From NCBI RefSeq assembly GCF_900547205.1, contig NZ_URFY01000071.1, forward strand, positions 1 through 16,458: a DNA stretch of 16,458 nt. Reading direction: 5' to 3'. Positions 7,757 through 15,521 of the stretch are shown here, one piece after another. Below the pieces are notes generated by a model. It searched no databases and was not told where the DNA came from. It worked only from the letters and a program-made list of their open reading frames with translations. The translations under genes and the position numbers were made by a program. Position 1 is the stretch's first letter, and each line of letters begins with the position of its first letter. Origin of the DNA: an uncultured Bacteroides sp. Its GTDB lineage: Bacteria > Bacteroidota > Bacteroidia > Bacteroidales > Bacteroidaceae.

Positions 7757-8686
7757 TTAGAGAGAATCATAAATAGGATTTCTTTTTTTTCTTTTTATTC
7801 GCTTCGGCGTTTCCATTTCCCATCTTAATGCTTCTTGTACCAGACTGTCTGTTATAAAACGATAATGTTTGGTGTTATCAGGACGTTGCACAGGATAAGG
7901 TTTACTACGTTCATAATGTTCGAGCATCACATTTCTGTATAACTTTTTATCCTCTTTATAAAAATAATAGACCCATACACCGTCTCGGCATCCGTTTACA
8001 ATATCCCCTTCTATCATAACTTGACCGTCAACGTAAAAATCTTTATAATGTCCGGTACCTTGATGAAATGTAGTATGATAAATAGTATCCGCACCTTTAT
8101 AAACAGTGTAATCCCCATGTAACAAACCATTATCATAGTTGACACTCTTAAAAAGGGAGTCAATTAGCTCTCCACCGTACCCCCGGCGATTTCCTCGTGT
8201 CACAAACTCCCTTCTATTAACATTGCCATATTTTCTATAGATGTAGTGCCATGTACAACATGGCAAACCTTTTGTAAAACAGGCAAAAATCTCTCTTTCC
8301 ATATCTGCATAGGCACGAACTTTTTCCATCACATAGGACTCAATGGGATGGAAACCAACTTCTCTTTTACCCCAAACCGATGTTAAACTTTGGTCTGTGA
8401 TAATATACCATCCATCAAGGGGTTTCTCTTTAGTCCAATCGAACATTCTAAAGAATAGTACATTGAGTGGCGCTGTGAAAGTTGAATCACGGAAATATCC
8501 CCACCATTGAGAAACAAATGAAGGTCCTGACCGCAATATACGATTCTTTTCTAAGATTCTATGCTGCTTGCAATAATGGTCATACTCTTCCGAGTCAGGA
8601 CCTGCACAAAGCGTATCGAGCACTGTTTGTGCGGGTAATACATTTGCCGCAAACAGAAAAAAGAGGATAAATACATTTTTTCTCAT
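7757..8686 (-). CDS. Exported MORN-repeat-like protein, candidate immunity to the metallopeptidase
   Basis: This 309-aa protein has a hydrophobic signal peptide that probably ends at AQ (residues 19-20), a common Bacteroidota cleavage context, so the mature protein should be periplasmic. Residues about 186-250 contain repeats of the MORN/YwqK type: NGLLHGDYTVY, then YKDFYVDGQVMIEGDI, then NGCRDGVWVYYFY. The C-terminus is very basic (KRIKRKKRN). The start codon overlaps the metallopeptidase stop as ATGA, the tight coupling usual for effector and immunity genes. Immunity in the periplasm fits a peptidase toxin acting there. No function is established from sequence, and MORN-like repeats are also found in antitoxin-like and structural proteins. 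Confidence 0.72.
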   Translation of the reverse strand: MRKNVFILFFLFAANVLPAQTVLDTLCAGPDSEEYDHYCKQHRILEKNRILRSGPSFVSQWWGYFRDSTFTAPLNVLFFRMFDWTKEKPLDGWYIITDQSLTSVWGKREVGFHPIESYVMEKVRAYADMEREIFACFTKGLPCCTWHYIYRKYGNVNRREFVTRGNRRGYGGELIDSLFKSVNYDNGLLHGDYTVYKGADTIYHTTFHQGTGHYKDFYVDGQVMIEGDIVNGCRDGVWVYYFYKEDKKLYRNVMLEHYERSKPYPVQRPDNTKHYRFITDSLVQEALRWEMETPKRIKRKKRNPIYDSL

Positions 8687-10311
8687 AAGCTATTCCCTCC
8701 TATATGTTCTTTTGCCCAAGTTCGCATCATAAGCCATTGCCATTTAAAAAAACACTCCTTATTATCAGAATAATCCATTATATTATTCGTCTTAGCTTGG
8801 ACATAAAGAATCTTTTCGTCCCCTTTTCGTTGATTTATTCGGTGTTGTGTGGCTTTATCTTGTTGCCCTGTCTGGTCATAGTAAAGAGCAGCAATTCTGT
8901 ATTGCTCAGTGCTCTCCAACTTGTAATAGGCCTTAAATCCCTCCTTATCGTATTGCTGACTCATTGTATGTTGTTTATTCAAATAAGACTCAAATTCTTC
9001 TTTTTTCGTTGAATTATCTGCTGTTTCCAATTGTATATATTGCCCTTTGAATTTTTGTATATATTTTTCTGAATAAATTAGTTTGTCATCAAAGCTATTA
9101 TCCTTAAAAGTATGGTGACACCCTAAATTATGCCCCAATTCATGAGCACAAGTTTCAGCTTCATTATATTGTCCTTTAAAAAGAGTAAACATTGTTTTCC
9201 CAATCTGTGCATATCCCTCCGTAGTGTGAGTAACCGTTCCTCCGGAACTAAAAGAGATTTGATTTTGATTACTTGGATTTTCTATTACCTTATCTGTACA
9301 TTCTCTATCGGTCAGCAACAATTGGCTACCTTTGTGATTTTGGGAAATAACCTTTGTTTTTTCTACATTCTCACTATTGTTTATTACGGCCTCGAAAAAT
9401 TCTTTCGCAGTATTATCATTAACAACTGTATTATCGGGTTTAATTCGTCCTTGCTCGTCAATGCATTGTTTATAGGGTAAAATGGTCGAATCATAAGTAA
9501 GGTATTCACTATCTTCTGATAACATGAAATGAAGCTTTATTCCCAGATTTATGAAATATTTGTCAGTTTCTTTATTCAGCTTATTGATATTCACCTGATT
9601 GCGCAATACCCGCAAGTTTTTATTCACATCTATTACCGCTTTATCGACCAATGGCATGACCACAACATTATATTGCAATTCTTCAAAAGCGAAGACACCG
9701 AGCGCACCGACTATGTTTTTATTACCGGAATTATAAACTGTTATTTCCGACTCTTCACTCACTCCGGAACTTATGCAAAACGTTACCTTATATTTATCTT
9801 TAGATAGTTTCAACTCAGATGGGTCATTACATTCATCGGTACTATCTGCATCATTGATTGTCATAGTTATTCCTGTTGGCAATTTGATAGAAAGAAACGC
9901 CCGATTTTTTTTATTGACTTTTTCAAAAGGATTCAGAATCATATCCATTTCTATCCTTAATTGCTGAATTGAAGGTTTCCTGACAGCCATCCATGATTTG
10001 GCATCATACAAACTTTTATCATCATCTTTTATTTCATAAACAGGAAACTCCCCTTTCAATATCTCATCAGCATTGTTCCCTCTAACATTTTCATATTTCT
10101 CGCCAACCAATACATGAGTGCATTGATTTATCTTTATTCCGTGGTGCTTACTCACTTTGCCGGCTTTGTCTATATCAATCCAATCAAAATGGCAAGTTCC
10201 AACATCCTCTTTAGGACATCTGAACTTGACGGTACACAAGTGATTAGCCACTGTAAATACAGCACTTCCACCTATATTTTCTGTTTTTGAAGTAACCTCA
10301 ACCTGTCTCAT
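8683..10311 (-). CDS. Zinc metallopeptidase (metzincin, pappalysin/M43-like), probable T6SS effector
   Basis: This 542-aa protein has no signal peptide. The zinc site is complete: HELGHNLGCHH at 390-400 gives H390, E391, H394, G397 and H400 of the metzincin HExxHxxGxxH consensus, followed by T-F as in M43 pappalysins. A Met-turn N-I-M-D-Y-S-D lies at 510-516, with a downstream Cys and MM that resemble the NxMDYxDD-C...M pattern of the same family. About 110 mostly helical residues (401-509) separate the two motifs. Residues 1-340 are beta-rich and may serve loading or target binding. The gene starts 4 bases after the PAAR-like gene and overlaps the exported partner by 4 bp. Absence of a signal peptide with an exported neighbour fits a T6SS-delivered periplasmic protease. 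The peptidase call is strong; the substrate is unknown. Confidence 0.87.
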   Translation of the reverse strand: MRQVEVTSKTENIGGSAVFTVANHLCTVKFRCPKEDVGTCHFDWIDIDKAGKVSKHHGIKINQCTHVLVGEKYENVRGNNADEILKGEFPVYEIKDDDKSLYDAKSWMAVRKPSIQQLRIEMDMILNPFEKVNKKNRAFLSIKLPTGITMTINDADSTDECNDPSELKLSKDKYKVTFCISSGVSEESEITVYNSGNKNIVGALGVFAFEELQYNVVVMPLVDKAVIDVNKNLRVLRNQVNINKLNKETDKYFINLGIKLHFMLSEDSEYLTYDSTILPYKQCIDEQGRIKPDNTVVNDNTAKEFFEAVINNSENVEKTKVISQNHKGSQLLLTDRECTDKVIENPSNQNQISFSSGGTVTHTTEGYAQIGKTMFTLFKGQYNEAETCAHELGHNLGCHHTFKDNSFDDKLIYSEKYIQKFKGQYIQLETADNSTKKEEFESYLNKQHTMSQQYDKEGFKAYYKLESTEQYRIAALYYDQTGQQDKATQHRINQRKGDEKILYVQAKTNNIMDYSDNKECFFKWQWLMMRTWAKEHIGGNSL

Positions 10312-10315
10312 ATGC

Positions 10316-11035
10316 TTACTTTTTTAAAGCGATTCTAAACTCCTTTAATTGAATAATACCTTCCGCATCTATTGTACCGGAATAATTTTGAATCTCATAA
10401 CCTTTATCTTCTAAGTCTTTGAATTGAAGCCTGACCATTTTACCGGCAATAGGATTCTCTACTTTCACACAGCATAATACAGGAGTATCTATTGGAAATT
10501 CACGATGCGTCGCCTTCTTGTCATCCACCCAATAGGCATCGACAATATTTACCTGTTTCTCTTTATCTTCTGCCGAGTTGTCTTGTATTGATTCATTATT
10601 CTCCGGTGTGGGATTCACTGGCAAAATACCAGTCAAAATTTCCGGTGAAACTTCATCTTTTTCTTCCGGTTGAGGATTCGCAACCTGACCATGAAAAGCT
10701 ATCTTCACCTTACCGCTGAAAGCCATACAGGTAGCTTCCGACTCTTCTGTCAGAAATTTCAGTCCAGCTTTCGTTACCTCCGCACCTTCGTAGTATTTGC
10801 TCCATTGCACATTCGCCACACAGGGAGGAGGGGGATTAGTGCCTGTATTACAATTACCAAAACACATATTGGCAGGAGTACAATCCTTATCCGTTGCCGC
10901 AACTTTCCCACCATTCAGTTCTACAAGAGTATTACTTGTTATAGTTAAGGGTATCGCAGTTCCCGGACTATTATTTACCATGGACTTGCTGCAATAAACA
11001 GTAGCTCCTTTACATACCAGATGCTTCTCACTCAT
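10316..11035 (-). CDS. DUF4280 PAAR-like spike-tip protein with C-terminal Ig-like extension
   Basis: This 239-aa protein begins with a DUF4280 (PAAR-like) domain at about residues 4-118: LVCKGATVYC, a Cys-rich turn around C52, C58, C62 and C72 with FGNC and NPPPPC, and a closing block with S-E-A-T-C-M and G-K-V-K-I-A-F-H-G-Q. Such proteins cap the VgrG spike and carry effectors. A low-complexity linker rich in Pro, Glu and Asn (about 120-163) leads to a small beta domain (164-239) starting VDAYWVDD, with alternating hydrophobic strands and a GKMVRLQF strand. The extension probably docks the metallopeptidase encoded 4 bases downstream. It starts 5 bases after the 314-aa gene. Confidence 0.85.
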   Translation of the reverse strand: MSEKHLVCKGATVYCSKSMVNNSPGTAIPLTITSNTLVELNGGKVAATDKDCTPANMCFGNCNTGTNPPPPCVANVQWSKYYEGAEVTKAGLKFLTEESEATCMAFSGKVKIAFHGQVANPQPEEKDEVSPEILTGILPVNPTPENNESIQDNSAEDKEKQVNIVDAYWVDDKKATHREFPIDTPVLCCVKVENPIAGKMVRLQFKDLEDKGYEIQNYSGTIDAEGIIQLKEFRIALKK

Positions 11036-11040
11036 ATCTT

Positions 11041-11985
11041 CTATTTTAAAAAGGTTCTTGTAATCTTATTCCAAAACGAATTGTCCATTCGCCGCTGTTT
11101 TTTCTCCATTTTGGCAAAATAGGGATCTTCACCATAGGATAAAGGCTTCTCATACAGACGAAATGCAGTGAATCTTGTCGTAGAGAAACTCTTATCATTA
11201 ACCGATATTTCAAAATCACCTTCGATAGATTCGACACACATGTCACTTTTTTCCAGCCCATATTTGAGTTTGAACTTTGATGATAGTTGTCCGGCACGTT
11301 CTTCCACAGGTCTTTTGGCACGGGAATATAACATATCGGATTTATAGGGCATATTGGTTATTCCTTCGCGAGTAATATGGATAACTTCCGATGTTTGGCT
11401 TTTGATGCTTCCCTTATCAATATTTTGAATACAATCAAACATTAAACAGGTTTGGAATGGTATGAGGGCTATTTCATTACTGAAACTGCTACTTTCCTCA
11501 TCTTGGCTAAAGATTGAGAACAAGTGTGATAAGAACAAATCATCAGTAATGATACGAGTCCATTCTGTTTTATTATTCAGGAAATTCTCCACATTATCCA
11601 AATACTGCTCAGCAACTTCCCCTTTATAGTAACGATCCATCTCAGTTCTTGCAGCTATCCACCTCTCTTCAATATCATCTATTCGCATATAGACCGGAGT
11701 TCCTTTACTATCTATCAATACAGTAACAGGGTATATGACTTTTGCGCATTTTTTTGCTATATCATACAAATACTCATCCGACTCATTACGATTGATTACA
11801 AACTCATTTTTGCTGATATGGTATATGAAATAATCTTCCATATATTGTCCGCAGTAAACTACAGATACCTCAAACTGTAAACGCTGTGCGCTACCAGCTT
11901 TCGTATGAAAATAGTAGTTTATACCATATGTTCCATGTATGGATTCAGGTGTAAGTCTTAAATGTATCTGCTTAATTGGGGGCAT
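11041..11985 (-). CDS. Protein of unknown function, candidate T6SS effector adaptor
   Basis: I do not recognise this 314-aa protein. It has no signal peptide, transmembrane helix or lipobox and looks like a cytoplasmic alpha/beta protein. The first 120 residues are beta-rich and aromatic, the middle (about 120-180) is helical, and the C-terminus is strongly basic (KKQRRMDNSFW, KITRTFLK). It stands directly before the PAAR-like and peptidase genes with a 5-base gap, the position held by Tap (DUF4123) or Eag (DUF1795) chaperones in proteobacterial T6SS cargo operons, though I see no similarity to either. A loading adaptor is therefore an inference from context only; a second cargo protein is the alternative. 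Confidence 0.7.
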   Translation of the reverse strand: MPPIKQIHLRLTPESIHGTYGINYYFHTKAGSAQRLQFEVSVVYCGQYMEDYFIYHISKNEFVINRNESDEYLYDIAKKCAKVIYPVTVLIDSKGTPVYMRIDDIEERWIAARTEMDRYYKGEVAEQYLDNVENFLNNKTEWTRIITDDLFLSHLFSIFSQDEESSSFSNEIALIPFQTCLMFDCIQNIDKGSIKSQTSEVIHITREGITNMPYKSDMLYSRAKRPVEERAGQLSSKFKLKYGLEKSDMCVESIEGDFEISVNDKSFSTTRFTAFRLYEKPLSYGEDPYFAKMEKKQRRMDNSFWNKITRTFLK

Positions 11986-12040
11986 ACTTGTTTATTTTAT
12001 ATTGATAAAAGATTTATGAATCACTTAACCATACTTCCGG

Positions 12041-12988
12041 TTAATACAATTCTAACAGTTCATCACTGCCTTGGGGCATATACAGAATTATAAAACAAGT
12101 ATTGGTAAATTCATAGTTTTCATCCATATCGTCACATTTTGTCCGTAGTACTTCGTCCATTGTATCTATACGTTGCAGATAAACCAATTTACCATTTCCA
12201 CAAATTACCATTTTGTAATTTTCAATGGGCGCAATTTCCCAATTTTTCACCTGACAATTGAAACGGAAAAGTTTATTTGGATCAAGATAAGTCGATTCAA
12301 GATCCTCCTCTGTTAGGTAGTGCATATCGGTTAGTACCCATGTGCTACTCAACCGCATTTTATAATATTCGTAATACTGTCCGGTAATCATCATTTCCCG
12401 TATTTTATTATAATGTGCCAGCACTTTAGCTTCCAAATTAGATACCTTGCGCAAGTCTTTAGCGGTATGTAGTATCTGCTTATGGTCAAATGGAAGAGTA
12501 GACTTGAAGTGTAGCGAATCGCAATAGGCGGGTAACTTTTGCTTTCCAATATCGTTCGGTACATTTAGCTCTGCTATCATCTCACGCTCATGCCCGTGCT
12601 TTTCGGGGAAAAGAATGACTTTCAGGTTGACCCATGTACCTGCGCTGATTGTCTGCTGAGTAGTCAATGGAAATACCTCCACACTGAGAATATGTTCACC
12701 ACTACTAAACAAGTGATCATTGATGGGATAGAGCATGCTCTGCCCTTCATCTTCAGCGAAATTATAGCCAAGCGGGATATCATCTACTTTTACTACAATT
12801 CGGCAACCGTTTTTATTGACTTGTACATAGTAAGCCGGCTGGTGAGGATACCGAGTTACCATTGCCAGTTCTTGTTGAATCAGTTCTTTTAACTTTATCT
12901 TTACCTGTTCCATATCCTTTTCTGTTTTAGGTTGGGCATTGCTGCAAGCACTAATCGCCAGAAGCAATACAATAACTATTGTTCTCAT
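12041..12988 (-). CDS. Predicted lipoprotein, candidate immunity to the 838-aa protein
   Basis: This 315-aa protein begins with a lipoprotein signal: hydrophobic residues 4-12, lipobox ISAC, Cys15 followed by Ser-Asn, without Asp at +2. The mature protein is mixed alpha/beta; no domain was recognised. The frame remains open to a TTG at 13009, but the ATG at 12988 places the signal peptide correctly and lies 5 bases beyond the stop of the 838-aa gene. The pairing of a large cytoplasmic VgrG-linked protein with a small envelope lipoprotein resembles effector and immunity pairs. Role as immunity is inferred from position; a structural or accessory lipoprotein is possible. Fifty-five bases separate it from the next gene, the largest break in the cargo region except the one before tssN. 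Confidence 0.72.
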   Translation of the reverse strand: MRTIVIVLLLAISACSNAQPKTEKDMEQVKIKLKELIQQELAMVTRYPHQPAYYVQVNKNGCRIVVKVDDIPLGYNFAEDEGQSMLYPINDHLFSSGEHILSVEVFPLTTQQTISAGTWVNLKVILFPEKHGHEREMIAELNVPNDIGKQKLPAYCDSLHFKSTLPFDHKQILHTAKDLRKVSNLEAKVLAHYNKIREMMITGQYYEYYKMRLSSTWVLTDMHYLTEEDLESTYLDPNKLFRFNCQVKNWEIAPIENYKMVICGNGKLVYLQRIDTMDEVLRTKCDDMDENYEFTNTCFIILYMPQGSDELLELY

Positions 12989-12993
12989 TCTTT

Positions 12994-15510
12994 TTATTCT
13001 ATATTCCAAAAATAAATTTTCATCTTGTCAAATTCCTTCTCCTCAACAAGCTGAAAAGAGTTGTCAAAATCGGCTTTATAAGCCCAGCCATTCTGTTCCT
13101 TCTCTGTTGTTGCTTTTCCTTTATTCTTTTTCTTTGTTTTTTCACCTATCTTTGTCTTTTCTATCTTAGCCGTTCCTGAAACATCCAAAATCACGCCTTC
13201 AAATTTAAGACCGAGTTCTACCAGCGCCCCCTTACTACTACTATATCCCAAAGTAGGAGTAATAGTAAAGCCTGTTTTCACTTCACCTTCGATACCTACT
13301 TCACCGCTTATGGTGGTAGTAGTTTTTTGGCTATTACTTTTTACCGTAATGGTTTTGACTTCGACAGAGCACTTGATACCGAGTTCCACACCAAGTATTA
13401 AAGTGTTCTCCATTTTTACATCAGTGGTCTTATCATCATCTGATATAGCAAGTTCACCCTTAAGCTTGACTATTCCTTCAATATAGATATTGAACCAAAT
13501 ATCAGCATTTACGTCCACTTTTCCGTTGGAGACAATATTAACGCCTCTTTCTAAAACATCTTTTCCCCTGATAATAGCAGTGATAATCTGTCCTACCACG
13601 GGAATGTATTGCGAACAGGCAATCAGGTCAAGCCCCCCCCTCACTTTTATAAGAGGATCGGCTCCAAGTTCGATCGTTCCTTTCCGCGACAGCTCATTAC
13701 TGTTGTTTATATCATACTGCCATGTGCCACCCACAAATAGCATAGGTCTATCGACACTCATAAAAACAGGTACAGGTAGCTTGGGGGGACGGTATTTAGA
13801 TGAAGTCGTTTTCCGTCCAGTATACTCTATTGCTTCATTATCTGATTTGACTCTCTTATTAAATTCGTCTTGCGCATTCTGGTCTTTAAATTTGAAGAAC
13901 TGGTCCAAATGAAACCATTCCATAATTTTTTCCACTTTTTGAGAGACATCCTCTATGTGCTTGATAAAGGAGTTCTTCATGTCAATCGTACGTCTGTTGT
14001 TATACTGCACCGATAGTCCGACCTCAAACTCCACCCCCTGAAGTAGATTGTCTCTGGCATCAGCCGCCGCTTGCTTTTGGTCACGAATAGACTTCTTGCG
14101 AGTATATTTGGGCGTCTTTAGTTTCGAGTAATCAGGATAGGCTTTGCCCAAACCTATATGAAATGCCCAAACAATGTCGGGTATCATCTTTAGTTCCAGC
14201 ATATGGCTGTGACGGCAGGTGGCAACCTGTAAGGTATGGCATTGCATCACTTCAAATGGCAATAGAAAATAGTCAAATAGCCCCAGAATACCTTTGAATT
14301 TAGCTGTTTCATCTACAACTTTCAGATAATCTCCTTCTTCCCAAGCTTTAATCAGCTCGCTGTCGTCCAAATCCTTACCATAATCATATTTTAGGTCCAG
14401 TTCTATTATTCCATCTTTTATATCGAGGAGAGGAAGAGCACCGTCAAAAATCGCTTTCGTATGATTTTGGGAGGTTCGCCTGCACTTTTTGGTCGTATAG
14501 TTTTTCAGAATGACTTTAGTTTTGGATTTTCCGCCAATAATATGAACCGGAATCGCATTCAGCATTATCCCTTCATCATACACCATCTTTTGCTGAGCCT
14601 TGTTCTCCGAAGTGTATTCTACATCAATCCGTGTATATTTACAAGGTTCGTAGTTGTTATCCATCACATTGTAGCTTCCCACCATAACGGGTTGCATAGG
14701 ATAAGAATCCATCGTTTCTACTTTATCATTTCCCTCTACTTTGAACTTACAACGGAAATCACCAAGAATACCGGTGGAGAATTCCGATTCCTGTATTCTC
14801 ATTATAGCGGTCACCTCACGGCTTTCGCCAGACTTTAATCCCAGCTTCAACAGATTGCGTCCGAAAGAAACGCCTACCCGTCCTTCTGTAACAGGCACTA
14901 CAATACTTTTATTAATGACTTGAGTGTATTGTTCATCCAGACCGGATACTTCCCGATGAACTACAACTTTCTGCCCGTTGTACCCCATTAGGTCTACCAT
15001 GCAAAAGACAACCCCAAACCTTTCTCCTTGCAAAAGGTAGGTCTGCTGCCCTGTATCGGATTTTTCCCCCTTTTTCATTTTCTTTCTATAAAAGGCGTCT
15101 GTGTTTTTATCGCACCACTCAACGGACACGACTTGTTCTTCACAGGTAGGGGTAAATTCAATGTGGGCAGTTGACGAAACAGAAATAAATTCTGCATTTT
15201 CCCAATCTATGTACAGGTCGTTTTTTCCAAGGGCAGACATCCTTTTATTAGCTGTCATTACCAGTTTCAACTGGAACTGGCTTCCTGCATACATAGGATG
15301 AATACTTACTACCACCATGCCTGTCGATGTGACCTTCACGCATTTTTCCAGTCCGTCACGGTATAAATACCACTTGTATTGGATACACTCCAGACTTTCT
15401 ATATTTTTGCATTTTGCATGGATAGAAACATTCATAAGTTCACCTGTCTTGAAGCGTAAATGCTTATTCTTCAAGACTAACTTTACGGAAACTTCCTCTT
15501 GTTTTTTCAT
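12994..15510 (-). CDS. Large beta-rich VgrG-linked protein, candidate T6SS effector
   Basis: This 838-aa protein has no signal peptide and starts 11 bases after the vgrG stop. The N-terminal third reads as consecutive Ig-like beta domains (about residues 8-118 and 122-260); the second starts VVSVEWCDKN and has a YNGQKVVVH strand, comparable to the extension of the PAAR-like protein. The middle (about 380-560) is mixed and contains a Lys/Arg-rich helical stretch (462-490). A glycine-rich part (about 590-630, WQYD then GADPLIKVRGG) leads to a hydrophobic segment (627-647, with IPVVGQIITAII), then to alternating beta strands rich in Gly, Thr and Val (664-785), and a Lys-rich tail. The hydrophobic segment plus amphipathic strands could act on membranes, but no catalytic motif is recognised. 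Effector status is inferred from its place beside vgrG and the following lipoprotein. Confidence 0.75.
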   Translation of the reverse strand: MKKQEEVSVKLVLKNKHLRFKTGELMNVSIHAKCKNIESLECIQYKWYLYRDGLEKCVKVTSTGMVVVSIHPMYAGSQFQLKLVMTANKRMSALGKNDLYIDWENAEFISVSSTAHIEFTPTCEEQVVSVEWCDKNTDAFYRKKMKKGEKSDTGQQTYLLQGERFGVVFCMVDLMGYNGQKVVVHREVSGLDEQYTQVINKSIVVPVTEGRVGVSFGRNLLKLGLKSGESREVTAIMRIQESEFSTGILGDFRCKFKVEGNDKVETMDSYPMQPVMVGSYNVMDNNYEPCKYTRIDVEYTSENKAQQKMVYDEGIMLNAIPVHIIGGKSKTKVILKNYTTKKCRRTSQNHTKAIFDGALPLLDIKDGIIELDLKYDYGKDLDDSELIKAWEEGDYLKVVDETAKFKGILGLFDYFLLPFEVMQCHTLQVATCRHSHMLELKMIPDIVWAFHIGLGKAYPDYSKLKTPKYTRKKSIRDQKQAAADARDNLLQGVEFEVGLSVQYNNRRTIDMKNSFIKHIEDVSQKVEKIMEWFHLDQFFKFKDQNAQDEFNKRVKSDNEAIEYTGRKTTSSKYRPPKLPVPVFMSVDRPMLFVGGTWQYDINNSNELSRKGTIELGADPLIKVRGGLDLIACSQYIPVVGQIITAIIRGKDVLERGVNIVSNGKVDVNADIWFNIYIEGIVKLKGELAISDDDKTTDVKMENTLILGVELGIKCSVEVKTITVKSNSQKTTTTISGEVGIEGEVKTGFTITPTLGYSSSKGALVELGLKFEGVILDVSGTAKIEKTKIGEKTKKKNKGKATTEKEQNGWAYKADFDNSFQLVEEKEFDKMKIYFWNIE
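13633..13640 (-). repeat. Run of eight G in the coding strand of the 838-aa gene
   Basis: On the coding strand AGG GGG GGG encodes Arg624-Gly625-Gly626, so eight consecutive G residues lie in frame. Slippage by one base would cut off or alter the hydrophobic segment and the whole C-terminal beta region. The reading frame is intact in this copy. Confidence 0.9.
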
Positions 15511-15521
15511 TCAATGCTGTA

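Noticed and set aside
12025..12044. Small hairpin TTAACC/GGTTAA after the lipoprotein gene as a terminator
   Set aside because: Only 6 bp with an 8-nt loop and no T run on the minus strand; likely chance.
12989..13009. TTG start extending the lipoprotein by 7 residues
   Set aside because: It would place charged residues before the signal peptide and overlap the 838-aa gene; the ATG at 12988 gives a standard lipoprotein signal.
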